Positions 1-6,085 of a stretch of 8,704 bases of DNA are shown in pieces (position 1 is the stretch's first letter; each line of letters starts with the position of its first letter). A program made the translations under genes and the position numbers. The DNA comes from Bacteroidales bacterium UBA5281 (lineage in GTDB: Bacteria > Bacteroidota > Bacteroidia > Bacteroidales > Lentimicrobiaceae). Location of the stretch: NCBI GenBank assembly GCA_002410555.1, contig DHSR01000010.1:1-8704 (forward strand), written 5' to 3'. Below the pieces are notes generated by a model. It was not told where the DNA came from. It made no database searches and worked only from the letters and a program-made list of their open reading frames with translations.

Positions 1-93
1 CTAACCTCTAACCTCCAACCTCTAACTTCTCAATAATCATCGGAACTAAGAATCCAGACTCACGCTCACCGCTTACCACTCACCGCTCACTAA
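1..93. repeat. Two blocks of 7-bp-periodic tandem repeats
   Basis: Block one (1-28) is four heptamers: CTAACCT, CTAACCT, CCAACCT, CTAACTT. After about 30 bp of ordinary sequence, block two (59-92) reads CTCACG, CTCACCG, CTTACCA, CTCACCG, CTCACTA and runs into AACC. Both blocks fit a loose unit CT(A/C/T)AC(C)N. No reading frame crosses them, and they lie downstream of the minus-strand lipoprotein gene, ending a few bases from its stop codon. Similar short-period intergenic arrays are, from memory, common in Bacteroidetes genomes; their function is unknown to me. The first block may continue beyond the window edge. Confidence 0.75.
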
Positions 94-95
94 CC

Positions 96-527
96 TTATT
101 GTTTGGTTGCCGAGGCAGCAATAAATTCCTGATCTCCGCCCGTAACATAGCTAAATTCCCAGTTCATGGTGGTAGTTGTTAACATATTACCGGTGCCACT
201 GGTTACAAAACCACCGCCGGTTACATCTTGTGTTGGAATCGTAATGCGTTTGTTGGTTACTACACCGTAAGCGCTGTGCGAACTTCCTACATTTGCAAAA
301 TTGCGCAATAATACCTGAGCTGAATTGGAGGGGTCTTTATTGATGGTAACAGTATAGCTCGCTTTTTCGTACCAGGCTGCCGACCTGGCTTCAATAAATA
401 ACCATTTGCCGACAAACTTATCACGGGGGTCAGTTCCATCCGGCTCAACTTCCTCGTCGGGAACGCATGAAATTACCGGTATTATAAAGATAAGCAGGGT
501 CAGTATCTTCAGGAGATTATTTTTCAT
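96..527 (-). CDS. Small lipoprotein, lipocalin-like family suspected
   Basis: This 143-residue protein has a type II signal peptide: Lys2 and a basic residue at 7, a hydrophobic core at about 8-19, and the lipobox V-I-S-C with the lipidated cysteine at residue 21. It should be processed by Lgt and signal peptidase II and anchored in a membrane. The mature start C-V-P-D-E-E-V-E is acidic, which in Bacteroidetes can favour display on the cell surface. The stretch DPRDKFVGKWLFIE (about 33-46) resembles the opening of small Bacteroidetes lipoproteins with a lipocalin-like beta-barrel, where a 'D-x-F-x-G-x-W' segment begins the fold. The rest is rich in Thr, Ser and Gly with alternating beta-strand character. 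No catalytic motif is visible and the ligand is unknown. The gene stands alone, divergent from the acyl-CoA synthetase. The start is supported because the signal peptide begins at this Met. Lipoprotein call strong, fold call tentative. Confidence 0.8.
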   Translation of the reverse strand: MKNNLLKILTLLIFIIPVISCVPDEEVEPDGTDPRDKFVGKWLFIEARSAAWYEKASYTVTINKDPSNSAQVLLRNFANVGSSHSAYGVVTNKRITIPTQDVTGGGFVTSGTGNMLTTTTMNWEFSYVTGGDQEFIAASATKQ

Positions 528-710
528 TGGTGAAGGGAATATAAATATTTTTTAATGAACTGAATCGGGCGAATTTATTGTTGATGTATTCATCCCCATG
601 AAGCGGGGAATCACTTACAAAAATACAATAATCCCCTTCACTTTTAGTAAAATCTGACAAATATTATTGCGGCTTATACAGGCAAAATGGTTTTATATTG
701 CAGTAAAGTT

Positions 711-718
711 TAACTTTG
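711..718 (+). promoter_or_regulatory. Bacteroidetes-type -7 element, promoter of the acyl-CoA synthetase gene
   Basis: TAACTTTG matches the Bacteroidetes -7 consensus TAnnTTTG exactly and lies 22 bp before the ATG. Transcription would then start near 724-726, giving a leader of about 15 nt with no Shine-Dalgarno sequence, as is usual in this phylum. A clear -33 TTTG is missing; TGG at 688-690 is 20 bp upstream and is a weak candidate. The rest of the 528-740 spacer shows only a small hairpin (593-597 pairing with 605-609). Confidence 0.55.
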
Positions 719-740
719 CCTCTCACTGACACAATTTGTA

Positions 741-2651
741 ATGCATACGATTATTGATCTTTTTGAATCGTCGGTTGCCAGGTTTGCTGACAATCCCTAT
801 TTACATGAGAAACAGGGTGACACCTGGATTCAGACTTCATACCGTGAAACCCACGATCAGGTGGTAGCTTTTGGCGCGGGGCTTCTTGGTCTTGGCCTGT
901 CATACGGTGATCGTGTAGCCCTGCTTTCCGAAGGCAGGAATGCATGGATCATCAGTGAACTTGGGTTGCTTTATACGGGTGCCTGCAGTGTTCCGCTTTC
1001 CATCAAATTGTCGCCTGCAGAATTGCTATTCAGGATTGAACACAGCGGTGCCCGCATGCTCATTGTTTCCAACACGCAACTCGCTAAAATTAATCAAATC
1101 AGAACTCAGCTAAAGTCGCTCACTCAATTTATTTTACTTGATCGCGAGTCTCCCCGCCAGGAGGGCGACCTTTATTTTGATGAGATACTGGTTGCCGGAG
1201 AAGGTTTGTTAAAAGAGCAGGCTGAAGCGCTTACTAAAGCCATGAAGGCAGTTCATGGTGATTCGCTGGCCAATATAACCTATACCTCGGGTACCACAGC
1301 CGACCCCAAAGGGGTAATGCTTACCCATTCCAATTATGTGGTGAATGTACAGCAGTCATTAACATTAATGGACATTCCGCCCACATACCGTACCCTGGCA
1401 ATACTGCCCTGGGATCATTGCTTTGCACATACTGCCTGTCTGTATTGCTTTATGGCAAAAGGTGCATCAGTAGCATCGGTTCAGGCTGGGAAAACGGGAA
1501 ATGAAACCCTGAAAAATATTCCCAAAAATATCAGCGAAATTAAACCCAACCTGCTGATGAGTGTACCTGCCCTTTCAAAAACTTTCCGTAAAAGCATTGA
1601 ATCGGGCATTGCGAAAAAAGGAAAATTTGTGAATTGGCTATTTAATCTGGGCCTGCGCACTGCCTATGCTCATAATGATATGGGCATTAACCGCGGAAAA
1701 GGCTGGCGCATTTTACTTAAACCTTTGTACAGTCTATTCGATAAGGTCCTTTTTGCTAAAGTTCGTCAGGGTTTTGGCGGTGAGCTGGATTTCTTTATTG
1801 GAGGTGGAGCCTTGCTCGACAGTGAACTGCAACGTTTCTTCCTGGCCATAGGGATGCCGGTTTGTCAGGGCTATGGACTCTCAGAGTCTTCACCGGTAAT
1901 ATCTTCCAACTCTTTAAAAAACCTAAAAATCGGTACCTCAGGCAAATTGGTAAAACCTTTGGATCTGAAAATATTAGGTGATGATGGTCAGGAGCTGCCT
2001 CCGGGAGTTAATGGTCAAATTGTTATTCGTGGAGGTAATGTAATGAAAGGGTATTGGAAAAACCCTTCTGCTACTGCCGAAACCATTAAAGATGGGTGGC
2101 TTTATACCGGTGATCTGGGTTATATGGATCAGGATGATTATCTGGTGGTTAATGGCAGGGTGAAGAGTCTGCTTATTGCCAGCGACGGTGAAAAATACAG
2201 CCCCGAAGCCATCGAAGAAACCCTGATTGAAGTATCACCTTTTATTGACCAGTGCATGTTACACAACAATCAGCATGCTTTTACAGTTGCATTGATTGTG
2301 CCGAATATCCAGGCCATTAACCGTGCATGTATTCAGCATCATTTTAAGCCTGGAAGCGATGAAGCTTTCGCTTTTGCGCTCAAACTGATTGCGAAAGATA
2401 TTGCCCAGAGCAATAAACAGGGTAAACATGCCAATATGTTCCCGGATCGCTGGTTGCCCTCCCGTTTTTATATATTGCCAGAAGCCTTTACTGAGCAAAA
2501 CAATCTGATGAACTCCACCATGAAGATGGTGAGGGGAAAAGTTACAGAAAAATACGCTTCAGTGCTTGAGTTGTTGCACAGCCCTGCCGGAAAAGGCAGT
2601 CAGACTGAAACCAACATCCTCAACCTCAGGCGATGGTTTGATGAAATGTAA
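741..2651 (+). CDS. Long-chain fatty acyl-CoA synthetase (AMP-forming)
   Basis: This 636-residue enzyme of the ANL adenylate-forming superfamily should activate long-chain fatty acids with ATP to an acyl-adenylate and then to acyl-CoA, feeding beta-oxidation or lipid synthesis. The core motifs appear in order: the P-loop YTSGTTADPKG (181-191), GYGLSESSP (377-385) at the adenylate site, DGWLYTGDLG (451-460) with the ribose-binding Asp458, and NGRVK (471-475) with the hinge-region Arg473. The C-terminal lysine expected for adenylation is Lys595 in N-S-T-M-K-M. The N-terminal pattern (IDLFESSVARFADNPYL) and the length of about 600 residues fit the FadD/FadD15-like long-chain group rather than acetyl-CoA synthetases. 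Two motifs vary slightly: Ala187 where Gly is common in the P-loop, and Ser381/Ser383 where Thr is usual. No membrane segment is obvious, so the enzyme is cytosolic or peripheral. The ATG is preceded by a matching -7 element. Exact chain-length specificity cannot be read from the sequence. Confidence 0.9.
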   Translation: MHTIIDLFESSVARFADNPYLHEKQGDTWIQTSYRETHDQVVAFGAGLLGLGLSYGDRVALLSEGRNAWIISELGLLYTGACSVPLSIKLSPAELLFRIEHSGARMLIVSNTQLAKINQIRTQLKSLTQFILLDRESPRQEGDLYFDEILVAGEGLLKEQAEALTKAMKAVHGDSLANITYTSGTTADPKGVMLTHSNYVVNVQQSLTLMDIPPTYRTLAILPWDHCFAHTACLYCFMAKGASVASVQAGKTGNETLKNIPKNISEIKPNLLMSVPALSKTFRKSIESGIAKKGKFVNWLFNLGLRTAYAHNDMGINRGKGWRILLKPLYSLFDKVLFAKVRQGFGGELDFFIGGGALLDSELQRFFLAIGMPVCQGYGLSESSPVISSNSLKNLKIGTSGKLVKPLDLKILGDDGQELPPGVNGQIVIRGGNVMKGYWKNPSATAETIKDGWLYTGDLGYMDQDDYLVVNGRVKSLLIASDGEKYSPEAIEETLIEVSPFIDQCMLHNNQHAFTVALIVPNIQAINRACIQHHFKPGSDEAFAFALKLIAKDIAQSNKQGKHANMFPDRWLPSRFYILPEAFTEQNNLMNSTMKMVRGKVTEKYASVLELLHSPAGKGSQTETNILNLRRWFDEM

Positions 2652-2735
2652 TTGGGTATCCAGGCTTCTTCCGGTTGAACAATCTGTGTTACTGCCCGTT
2701 AAATATTTCAATTCAACACAAACGAATCAATAAGA

Positions 2736-2748
2736 GGCAATAATTGCC
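2736..2748. promoter_or_regulatory. Short perfect palindrome upstream of the secreted thioredoxin-fold gene
   Basis: GGCAAT-A-ATTGCC is a 13-bp perfect inverted repeat centred 27 bp before the ATG at 2769. Its size and place would suit an operator for a dimeric regulator, but no regulator gene is nearby and a short AT-rich palindrome can arise by chance. The remainder of the 2652-2768 spacer shows no convincing terminator for the acyl-CoA synthetase gene and no exact -7 element. Confidence 0.3.
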
Positions 2749-2768
2749 ACAGATGCTAACATTTTTGC

Positions 2769-3533
2769 ATGAAAAAAAGCTTATTCATTTTCGCACTTTT
2801 ACTCATAACCATAGTTGTGAATGCCCAGACAGGCATTGATACCGCTGTCGACTTTACGGTTAAAGACCTGGAAGGCAACCTCCATCATCTGTATGATTAC
2901 CTGGATGATGATAAATTGGTGGTCATTGACTTCTTTACGACCAATTGTGGCCCCTGTCAAAAATATGCTTCTGAGGTAAGTGCATCTTATGAGCATTTTG
3001 GTTGCAATGAGGGTAATGTGATTTATCTGGGAATAAACTGGGGAAGCGACAATGAACAGGTGGCGGTTTTTGATTCGCTATGGGGGGCAAACTATCCTAC
3101 CGTGAGCGGATTACAGGGAGGAGGCAATGGTGTAGTGGAATTGTACGGGGTGATGAGCTACCCAAGCGTAATTCTAATTGCTCCCGACCGCAGTATACTG
3201 CATAATTACATTTGGCCTCCACAGCAGGATACCATTAACATACGGGTGAATGCTGCCGGTGGAATACCCATGTCCTGTGCGGTAACATCTTCCCCGGCGT
3301 TGTGGCCCGACAGTGATTTTAAAATAATAGGTAATGATGCAAACGGGGTAATTTTCAATATAAATAAACCCGGAAATCAACAACTGAATATCTATGCTGC
3401 CAATGGCCGGCTCGTCAGACAACAGCATATAAAGAAATCAATAAATAAAATTCTTCTTAAAGCAGGTTTTTATATTGCTGTTTTACAACAGGGTAAAGCG
3501 CAGCGTAAAGTAATTAAGTTTATGGTGAACTGA
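2769..3533 (+). CDS. Secreted thioredoxin-fold protein with T9SS C-terminal sorting domain
   Basis: The 254-residue product begins with a Sec signal peptide (Lys2-Lys3, hydrophobic core 5-17, likely cleavage after Ala19 or Gln20). Residues about 24-165 form a TlpA/AhpC-like thioredoxin domain. It has the opening 'A-V-D-F-T-V-K-D-L-E-G', the redox motif C60-G-P-C63 after strand VVIDFF, and the cis-proline loop M-S-Y-P132-S-V-I-L-I. The residue before Cys60 is Asn, where TlpA proteins usually have Trp. Residues about 185-254 form a type A T9SS C-terminal domain: beta-rich, with LNIYAANGRLV and LKAGFYIAVLQQGKAQRKVIKFMV. Such domains direct passage across the outer membrane through the type IX system and are usually removed or replaced by an anchor. 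The protein therefore probably acts in thiol-disulfide exchange outside the cell or on its surface; the substrate is unknown. Its 3' end overlaps the convergent lipoprotein gene by 14 bp. Confidence 0.88.
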   Translation: MKKSLFIFALLLITIVVNAQTGIDTAVDFTVKDLEGNLHHLYDYLDDDKLVVIDFFTTNCGPCQKYASEVSASYEHFGCNEGNVIYLGINWGSDNEQVAVFDSLWGANYPTVSGLQGGGNGVVELYGVMSYPSVILIAPDRSILHNYIWPPQQDTINIRVNAAGGIPMSCAVTSSPALWPDSDFKIIGNDANGVIFNINKPGNQQLNIYAANGRLVRQQHIKKSINKILLKAGFYIAVLQQGKAQRKVIKFMVN

Positions 3534-3927
3534 TGTTAATGTAATCAGTATTTAATACCATGGTTCCATCAGCATTTTTACCATCGGTAAGCAGTAGCTG
3601 TAATTTCCCTATAACCTGATTGTCGGCATTAAAAACTATAAAATGGAGTAGGGTTTGCCGGTAAATGGTGCCTGCCCCAAAAATATGGTCCAATAAAAAT
3701 GTAGCTACCCCATCATCATCCGTATGGGTTGAATGCAATGCTTCCGACGGGCGGTAAACGCTACTTTCACTTAAAGATGCATCAAACATATATACCGAAA
3801 TTGCTGGTACCGGGTATCCTTTGCTGTCATTTATGATTACCCTAACGCGGGCTTCATCATCCTTTTTACATTGACTTAACATCAACAATCCGATAATTAA
3901 AAATAGCACGTGTAAAAATCTCGTCAT
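3520..3927 (-). CDS. Predicted surface-exposed lipoprotein with Ig-like/carboxypeptidase-regulatory-like domain
   Basis: This 135-residue lipoprotein starts with M-T-R-F, a hydrophobic core (4-17) and the cysteine at residue 20 in L-S-Q-C. Gln at -1 is not the classic lipobox residue. The mature start C-K-K-D-D-E matches the lipoprotein export signal C-x-K-(D/E)2 described in Capnocytophaga, so display on the outer face of the outer membrane is likely. Residues 28-60 (V-R-V-I-I-N-D-S-K-G-Y-P-V-P-A-I-S-V-Y) followed by T-D-D-D-G-V-A-T-F resemble a small beta-sandwich of the carboxypeptidase-regulatory or Ig-like type. No catalytic residues are seen. I chose the Met at 3927 over an upstream in-frame Met at 3975. 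The signal peptide begins here, AAGG lies nine bases ahead of the ATG, and a -7 element sits between the two Mets. Function unknown. Confidence 0.75.
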   Translation of the reverse strand: MTRFLHVLFLIIGLLMLSQCKKDDEARVRVIINDSKGYPVPAISVYMFDASLSESSVYRPSEALHSTHTDDDGVATFLLDHIFGAGTIYRQTLLHFIVFNADNQVIGKLQLLLTDGKNADGTMVLNTDYINISSP

Positions 3928-3962
3928 CGATTTTGCCTTAGTTCTACATCCCGAAAACCTGC

Positions 3963-3970
3963 CAAAATTA
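3963..3970 (-). promoter_or_regulatory. Bacteroidetes-type -7 element for the minus-strand lipoprotein gene
   Basis: Read on the minus strand, TAATTTTG matches TAnnTTTG exactly. Transcription would start near 3956, giving a leader of about 29 nt to the ATG at 3927. No clear -33 TTTG is present at the expected distance upstream. Because the site lies downstream of the alternative Met at 3975, it supports the shorter start. Confidence 0.45.
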
Positions 3971-3991
3971 AACAATTATGAGAATTATCAT

Positions 3992-3999
3992 AATATTTG
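3992..3999 (+). promoter_or_regulatory. Possible -7 element for the topoisomerase IB gene
   Basis: AATATTTG matches the TAnnTTTG consensus at seven of eight positions. Transcription would start near 4006, leaving a leader of about 77 nt that contains the GC-rich hairpin at 4047-4064. No convincing -33 element is visible. A second partial match, TATGTTTT at 4011-4018, is an alternative. Confidence 0.3.
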
Positions 4000-4046
4000 C
4001 ATCTTAGAAATATGTTTTTGGCATATTTACTGCTTAACAGAACATG

Positions 4047-4064
4047 CCCCGGTCGTTGCCGGGG
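4047..4064 (+). other. GC-rich hairpin in the leader of the topoisomerase IB gene
   Basis: CCCCGG (4047-4052) pairs perfectly with CCGGGG (4059-4064) around the loop TCGTTG, and the stem is followed by only three T residues. In an otherwise AT-rich spacer it stands out. It could be a leader structure affecting translation or attenuation, or a weak terminator. It ends 18 nt before the preferred ATG at 4083. Confidence 0.5.
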
Positions 4065-4082
4065 TTTATGCGCTGTAAAACC

Positions 4083-5108
4083 ATGAACACTGACATTATG
4101 CATGATCAATTGCATCTCACCTATACCGGCGATGATAGTGAAGGTTATATTCGTAAACGATCAGGTCGTGGTTTTGCTTACTTTGATCAGCAGGGGAATA
4201 AGGTCACTGAAAAGGAAGAGTTAAACCGGATAAAAAGTCTGGTCATTCCACCCATGTGGAGCAAGGTTTGGATAAGCAAAAACCCCAACGGGCATATTCA
4301 GGCTACAGGGAGGGATGCGCGTAATCGAAAGCAATATTTGTATCATACCGAATGGACTGCACATCAACAACAAAATAAATTCAGCCGGTTGATAGAATTT
4401 GGATATGCCCTGCCCCATATTCGAAGGGAGATAGAAGGGTTATTGCGTAAAAGGGGTTGGCCGCGCGAAAAAGTGCTTGCCCTGATTGTAGCCATTCTGG
4501 ATGAAACCTTTGTGCGTATAGGTAACTGGTATTATTATGAAACCAATGGGACCCATGGCTTTACTACCCTCAGACGTAAGAACCTGGAAATTAATGGAAA
4601 AAATATCACTTTCAGATACAAAGCCAAGAGCAATAAGGTGAGAGAAGTAAAAATCAGGAATACCCGACTCAACAGACTTATTAAACAATGTTCAGAACTT
4701 AGGGGATATGAAATTTTTCGGTACATAGATGAACAGGGAAATACAGTGCCGGTTGATTCGAGTGATGTAAATGCTTTTCTGAGGGAAATTTCAGGTGAAG
4801 CCTTTACCAGTAAAAATTTCAGAACCTGGGGAGGAACGGTGCTTGCTGTAAAAGTGTTTCCTGAAGCCTGGGAGAAATCACAACAGAACAAGCGGTTAAA
4901 GTTAAGCAGAGCTATTGTTAAATCGGTAGCAGAACAGTTGGGAAACACCATGAGCATTTGTGAAAAATATTACATCCATCCAACTGTGCTTCAGATACTC
5001 AGCCATAACTTTGATCCTCAATCCTATTCCTGCGACCACTATCCGGAAGGTTTGAGCGGTCATGAAAAAATGGCTCTGGCCATAATGGAATCAGCAAAAA
5101 AAAATTAA
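4083..5108 (+). CDS. DNA topoisomerase IB (poxvirus/eukaryotic-type)
   Basis: This 341-residue type IB topoisomerase relaxes supercoils by nicking one strand, forming a 3'-phosphotyrosyl link and resealing. The N-terminal part carries the bacterial TopIB pattern G-Y-I-R-K-R-S-G-R-G-F-A-Y followed by the 'I-P-P-M-W-S-K-V-W' segment and Q-A-T-G-R-D-A-R-N-R-K-Q-Y. The catalytic domain can be aligned to vaccinia TopIB: Arg145 in V-R-I-G-N (vaccinia Arg130), Lys182 in the Y-K-A-K-S-N-K hairpin (Lys167), Arg247 in F-R-T-W-G (Arg223) and the nucleophile Tyr297 in K-Y-Y-I-H-P (Tyr274). At the vaccinia His265 position there is Asn288 (L-G-N-T), as in other bacterial members I recall. An upstream in-frame ATG at 4044 would add 13 residues, partly encoded by the hairpin; family alignment favours 4083, or possibly 4098. 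No Shine-Dalgarno sequence is seen. The gene lies 198 bp upstream of ku on the same strand, suggesting a link with DNA repair. Confidence 0.92.
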   Translation: MNTDIMHDQLHLTYTGDDSEGYIRKRSGRGFAYFDQQGNKVTEKEELNRIKSLVIPPMWSKVWISKNPNGHIQATGRDARNRKQYLYHTEWTAHQQQNKFSRLIEFGYALPHIRREIEGLLRKRGWPREKVLALIVAILDETFVRIGNWYYYETNGTHGFTTLRRKNLEINGKNITFRYKAKSNKVREVKIRNTRLNRLIKQCSELRGYEIFRYIDEQGNTVPVDSSDVNAFLREISGEAFTSKNFRTWGGTVLAVKVFPEAWEKSQQNKRLKLSRAIVKSVAEQLGNTMSICEKYYIHPTVLQILSHNFDPQSYSCDHYPEGLSGHEKMALAIMESAKKN

Positions 5109-5149
5109 CAGGCAGTAATTAAAAAATGTACTATTTTAACACAGGTAGA

Positions 5150-5161
5150 GGAAAATTTTCC
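5150..5161. promoter_or_regulatory. 12-bp perfect palindrome between the topoisomerase IB and ku genes
   Basis: GGAAAATTTTCC is self-complementary. ACAC (5139-5142) and GTGT (5164-5167) flank it and could extend a hairpin across unequal internal loops. There is no T-run after it, so a classic terminator is unlikely. It lies about 145 bp before ku, and binding by a dimeric regulator is possible but unproven. Confidence 0.3.
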
Positions 5162-5230
5162 CCGTGTATCTCTAAATCTGGTTTTCTGAAATTATCCCGA
5201 ACCATTCTATGTAGTTGAATCTAAATTTAT

Positions 5231-5238
5231 TAACTTTA
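5231..5238 (+). promoter_or_regulatory. Weak -7-like element upstream of ku-ligD
   Basis: TAACTTTA matches TAnnTTTG at seven of eight positions, 68 bp before the ku start codon. TTG at 5215-5217 is only 13 bp upstream, shorter than the usual -33 to -7 spacing. If real, it would drive ku and ligD independently of the topoisomerase gene. The 198-bp gap argues for some such promoter, but this site is a guess. Confidence 0.25.
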
Positions 5239-5306
5239 AGCTGCTGTTTATCAATAATATGGTATAGTTATTTGATGCAGATAATAAATACTTAAATTCT
5301 TGAATT

Positions 5307-6074
5307 ATGCCAAGAGCCATATGGAAGGGAGGAATCAGTTTTGGGCTGGTTTATATCCCTGTTAAATTATATTCAGGTTCTGTTTTTCACGATGTCGACT
5401 TTGATATGATACGCAAGGGCGATCAATGTCCCATTAAATATATGCGGATTTGTGAAAAAGACGGGAAAGAAGTACCCTGGAAAAATATTATGAAAGGCGT
5501 TAAAATTGATGATTACTATATTACCCTTTCGGAAGAGGACTTTGAAAAAGCACGGAGCGGTAAAAGTGAGAGCATTGATATTGAAGATTTTGTAAAAACG
5601 GAAGAGATAAATCCCCGCTACTTCGAAAAGCCCTACCTGCTTGAGCCGGAAAAAGGTGCCGGAAAGACATATAATTTGCTCCGGACGGCCATATACAACA
5701 CAAAAATGGCTGGTATATCGAGGTTTGTTTTGAGAAACAGGGAACATCTGGCTTTGCTTATGGCAGATGAAAAAGTAATGTATCTGGCCCAGATGCGTTT
5801 TGATGATGAATTGAGGAAACCGGATGATCTTAAAATTCCCAAAACCGAGCCTACCAAAGCAGAGCTTAAAATGGCCGAGCAGTTGATTAAAGAAATGTCA
5901 AAGCCATTTGATCCCCAAAGATACAAAGATACTTACGAACAGAATCTCAAAAAATTAATAGAAGCCAAGGCTAAGAATCAGGAAATTGAAGCACCCGAAG
6001 ATGTGGAAGAACCAGCCGGCCTTGAAGACCTGATGGCTCAGTTGAAGAAAAGCCTTGAAGCTGTTAGCAATTAA
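5307..6074 (+). CDS. ku: Non-homologous end joining protein Ku
   Basis: Bacterial Ku is a homodimeric ring that threads onto double-strand break ends, bridges them and recruits LigD. The 255-residue length matches the family. The N-terminus M-P-R-A-I-W-K-G-G-I-S-F-G-L-V-Y-I-P-V-K-L-Y is the standard Ku start and fixes the ATG. Residues 27-70 (H-D-V-D-F-D-M-I, then C41-P-I-K-Y-M-R-I-C49, G-K-E-V-P-W-K-N-I-M-K-G) form the characteristic core, followed by T-L-S-E-E-D-F and the bridge-region motif I-S-R-F-V-L-R-N-R-E-H-L-A-L-L. The C-terminus ends with the conserved L-E-D-L-M-A-Q-L-K-K-S-L; there is no long lysine-rich tail such as extends DNA binding in some actinobacterial Ku proteins. No Shine-Dalgarno sequence precedes the start. 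ligD begins 11 bp after the stop, so the two are almost certainly co-transcribed. Confidence 0.96.
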   Translation: MPRAIWKGGISFGLVYIPVKLYSGSVFHDVDFDMIRKGDQCPIKYMRICEKDGKEVPWKNIMKGVKIDDYYITLSEEDFEKARSGKSESIDIEDFVKTEEINPRYFEKPYLLEPEKGAGKTYNLLRTAIYNTKMAGISRFVLRNREHLALLMADEKVMYLAQMRFDDELRKPDDLKIPKTEPTKAELKMAEQLIKEMSKPFDPQRYKDTYEQNLKKLIEAKAKNQEIEAPEDVEEPAGLEDLMAQLKKSLEAVSN

Positions 6075-6085
6075 ATTGTATTGTT

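Noticed and set aside
1..93. CRISPR array or telomere-type repeat
   Set aside because: Units are only 7 bp with no spacers, and internal chromosome-like genes follow directly; there is no hairpin end or other sign of a linear replicon terminus.
593..609. Small hairpin TCCCC/GGGGA in the divergent spacer as a terminator or operator
   Set aside because: Only five base pairs, no T-run, and not placed at a gene end.
3928..3975. Upstream in-frame Met extending the minus-strand lipoprotein by 16 residues
   Set aside because: It would put a polar segment ahead of the signal peptide and lies upstream of the exact TAnnTTTG match.
4044..4082. Upstream in-frame ATG extending topoisomerase IB by 13 residues
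   Set aside because: The added residues do not resemble the family's N-terminus and much of the segment is the GC hairpin; Met at 4083 or 4098 lies just before the conserved region.
4535..4957. 140-codon open frame on the minus strand inside the topoisomerase IB gene
   Set aside because: It is fully opposite a gene with clear family motifs, and its translation has no recognisable domain; the same applies to the opposite-strand frames within ku (5373-5747), ligD (6503-6912) and the acyl-CoA synthetase gene.
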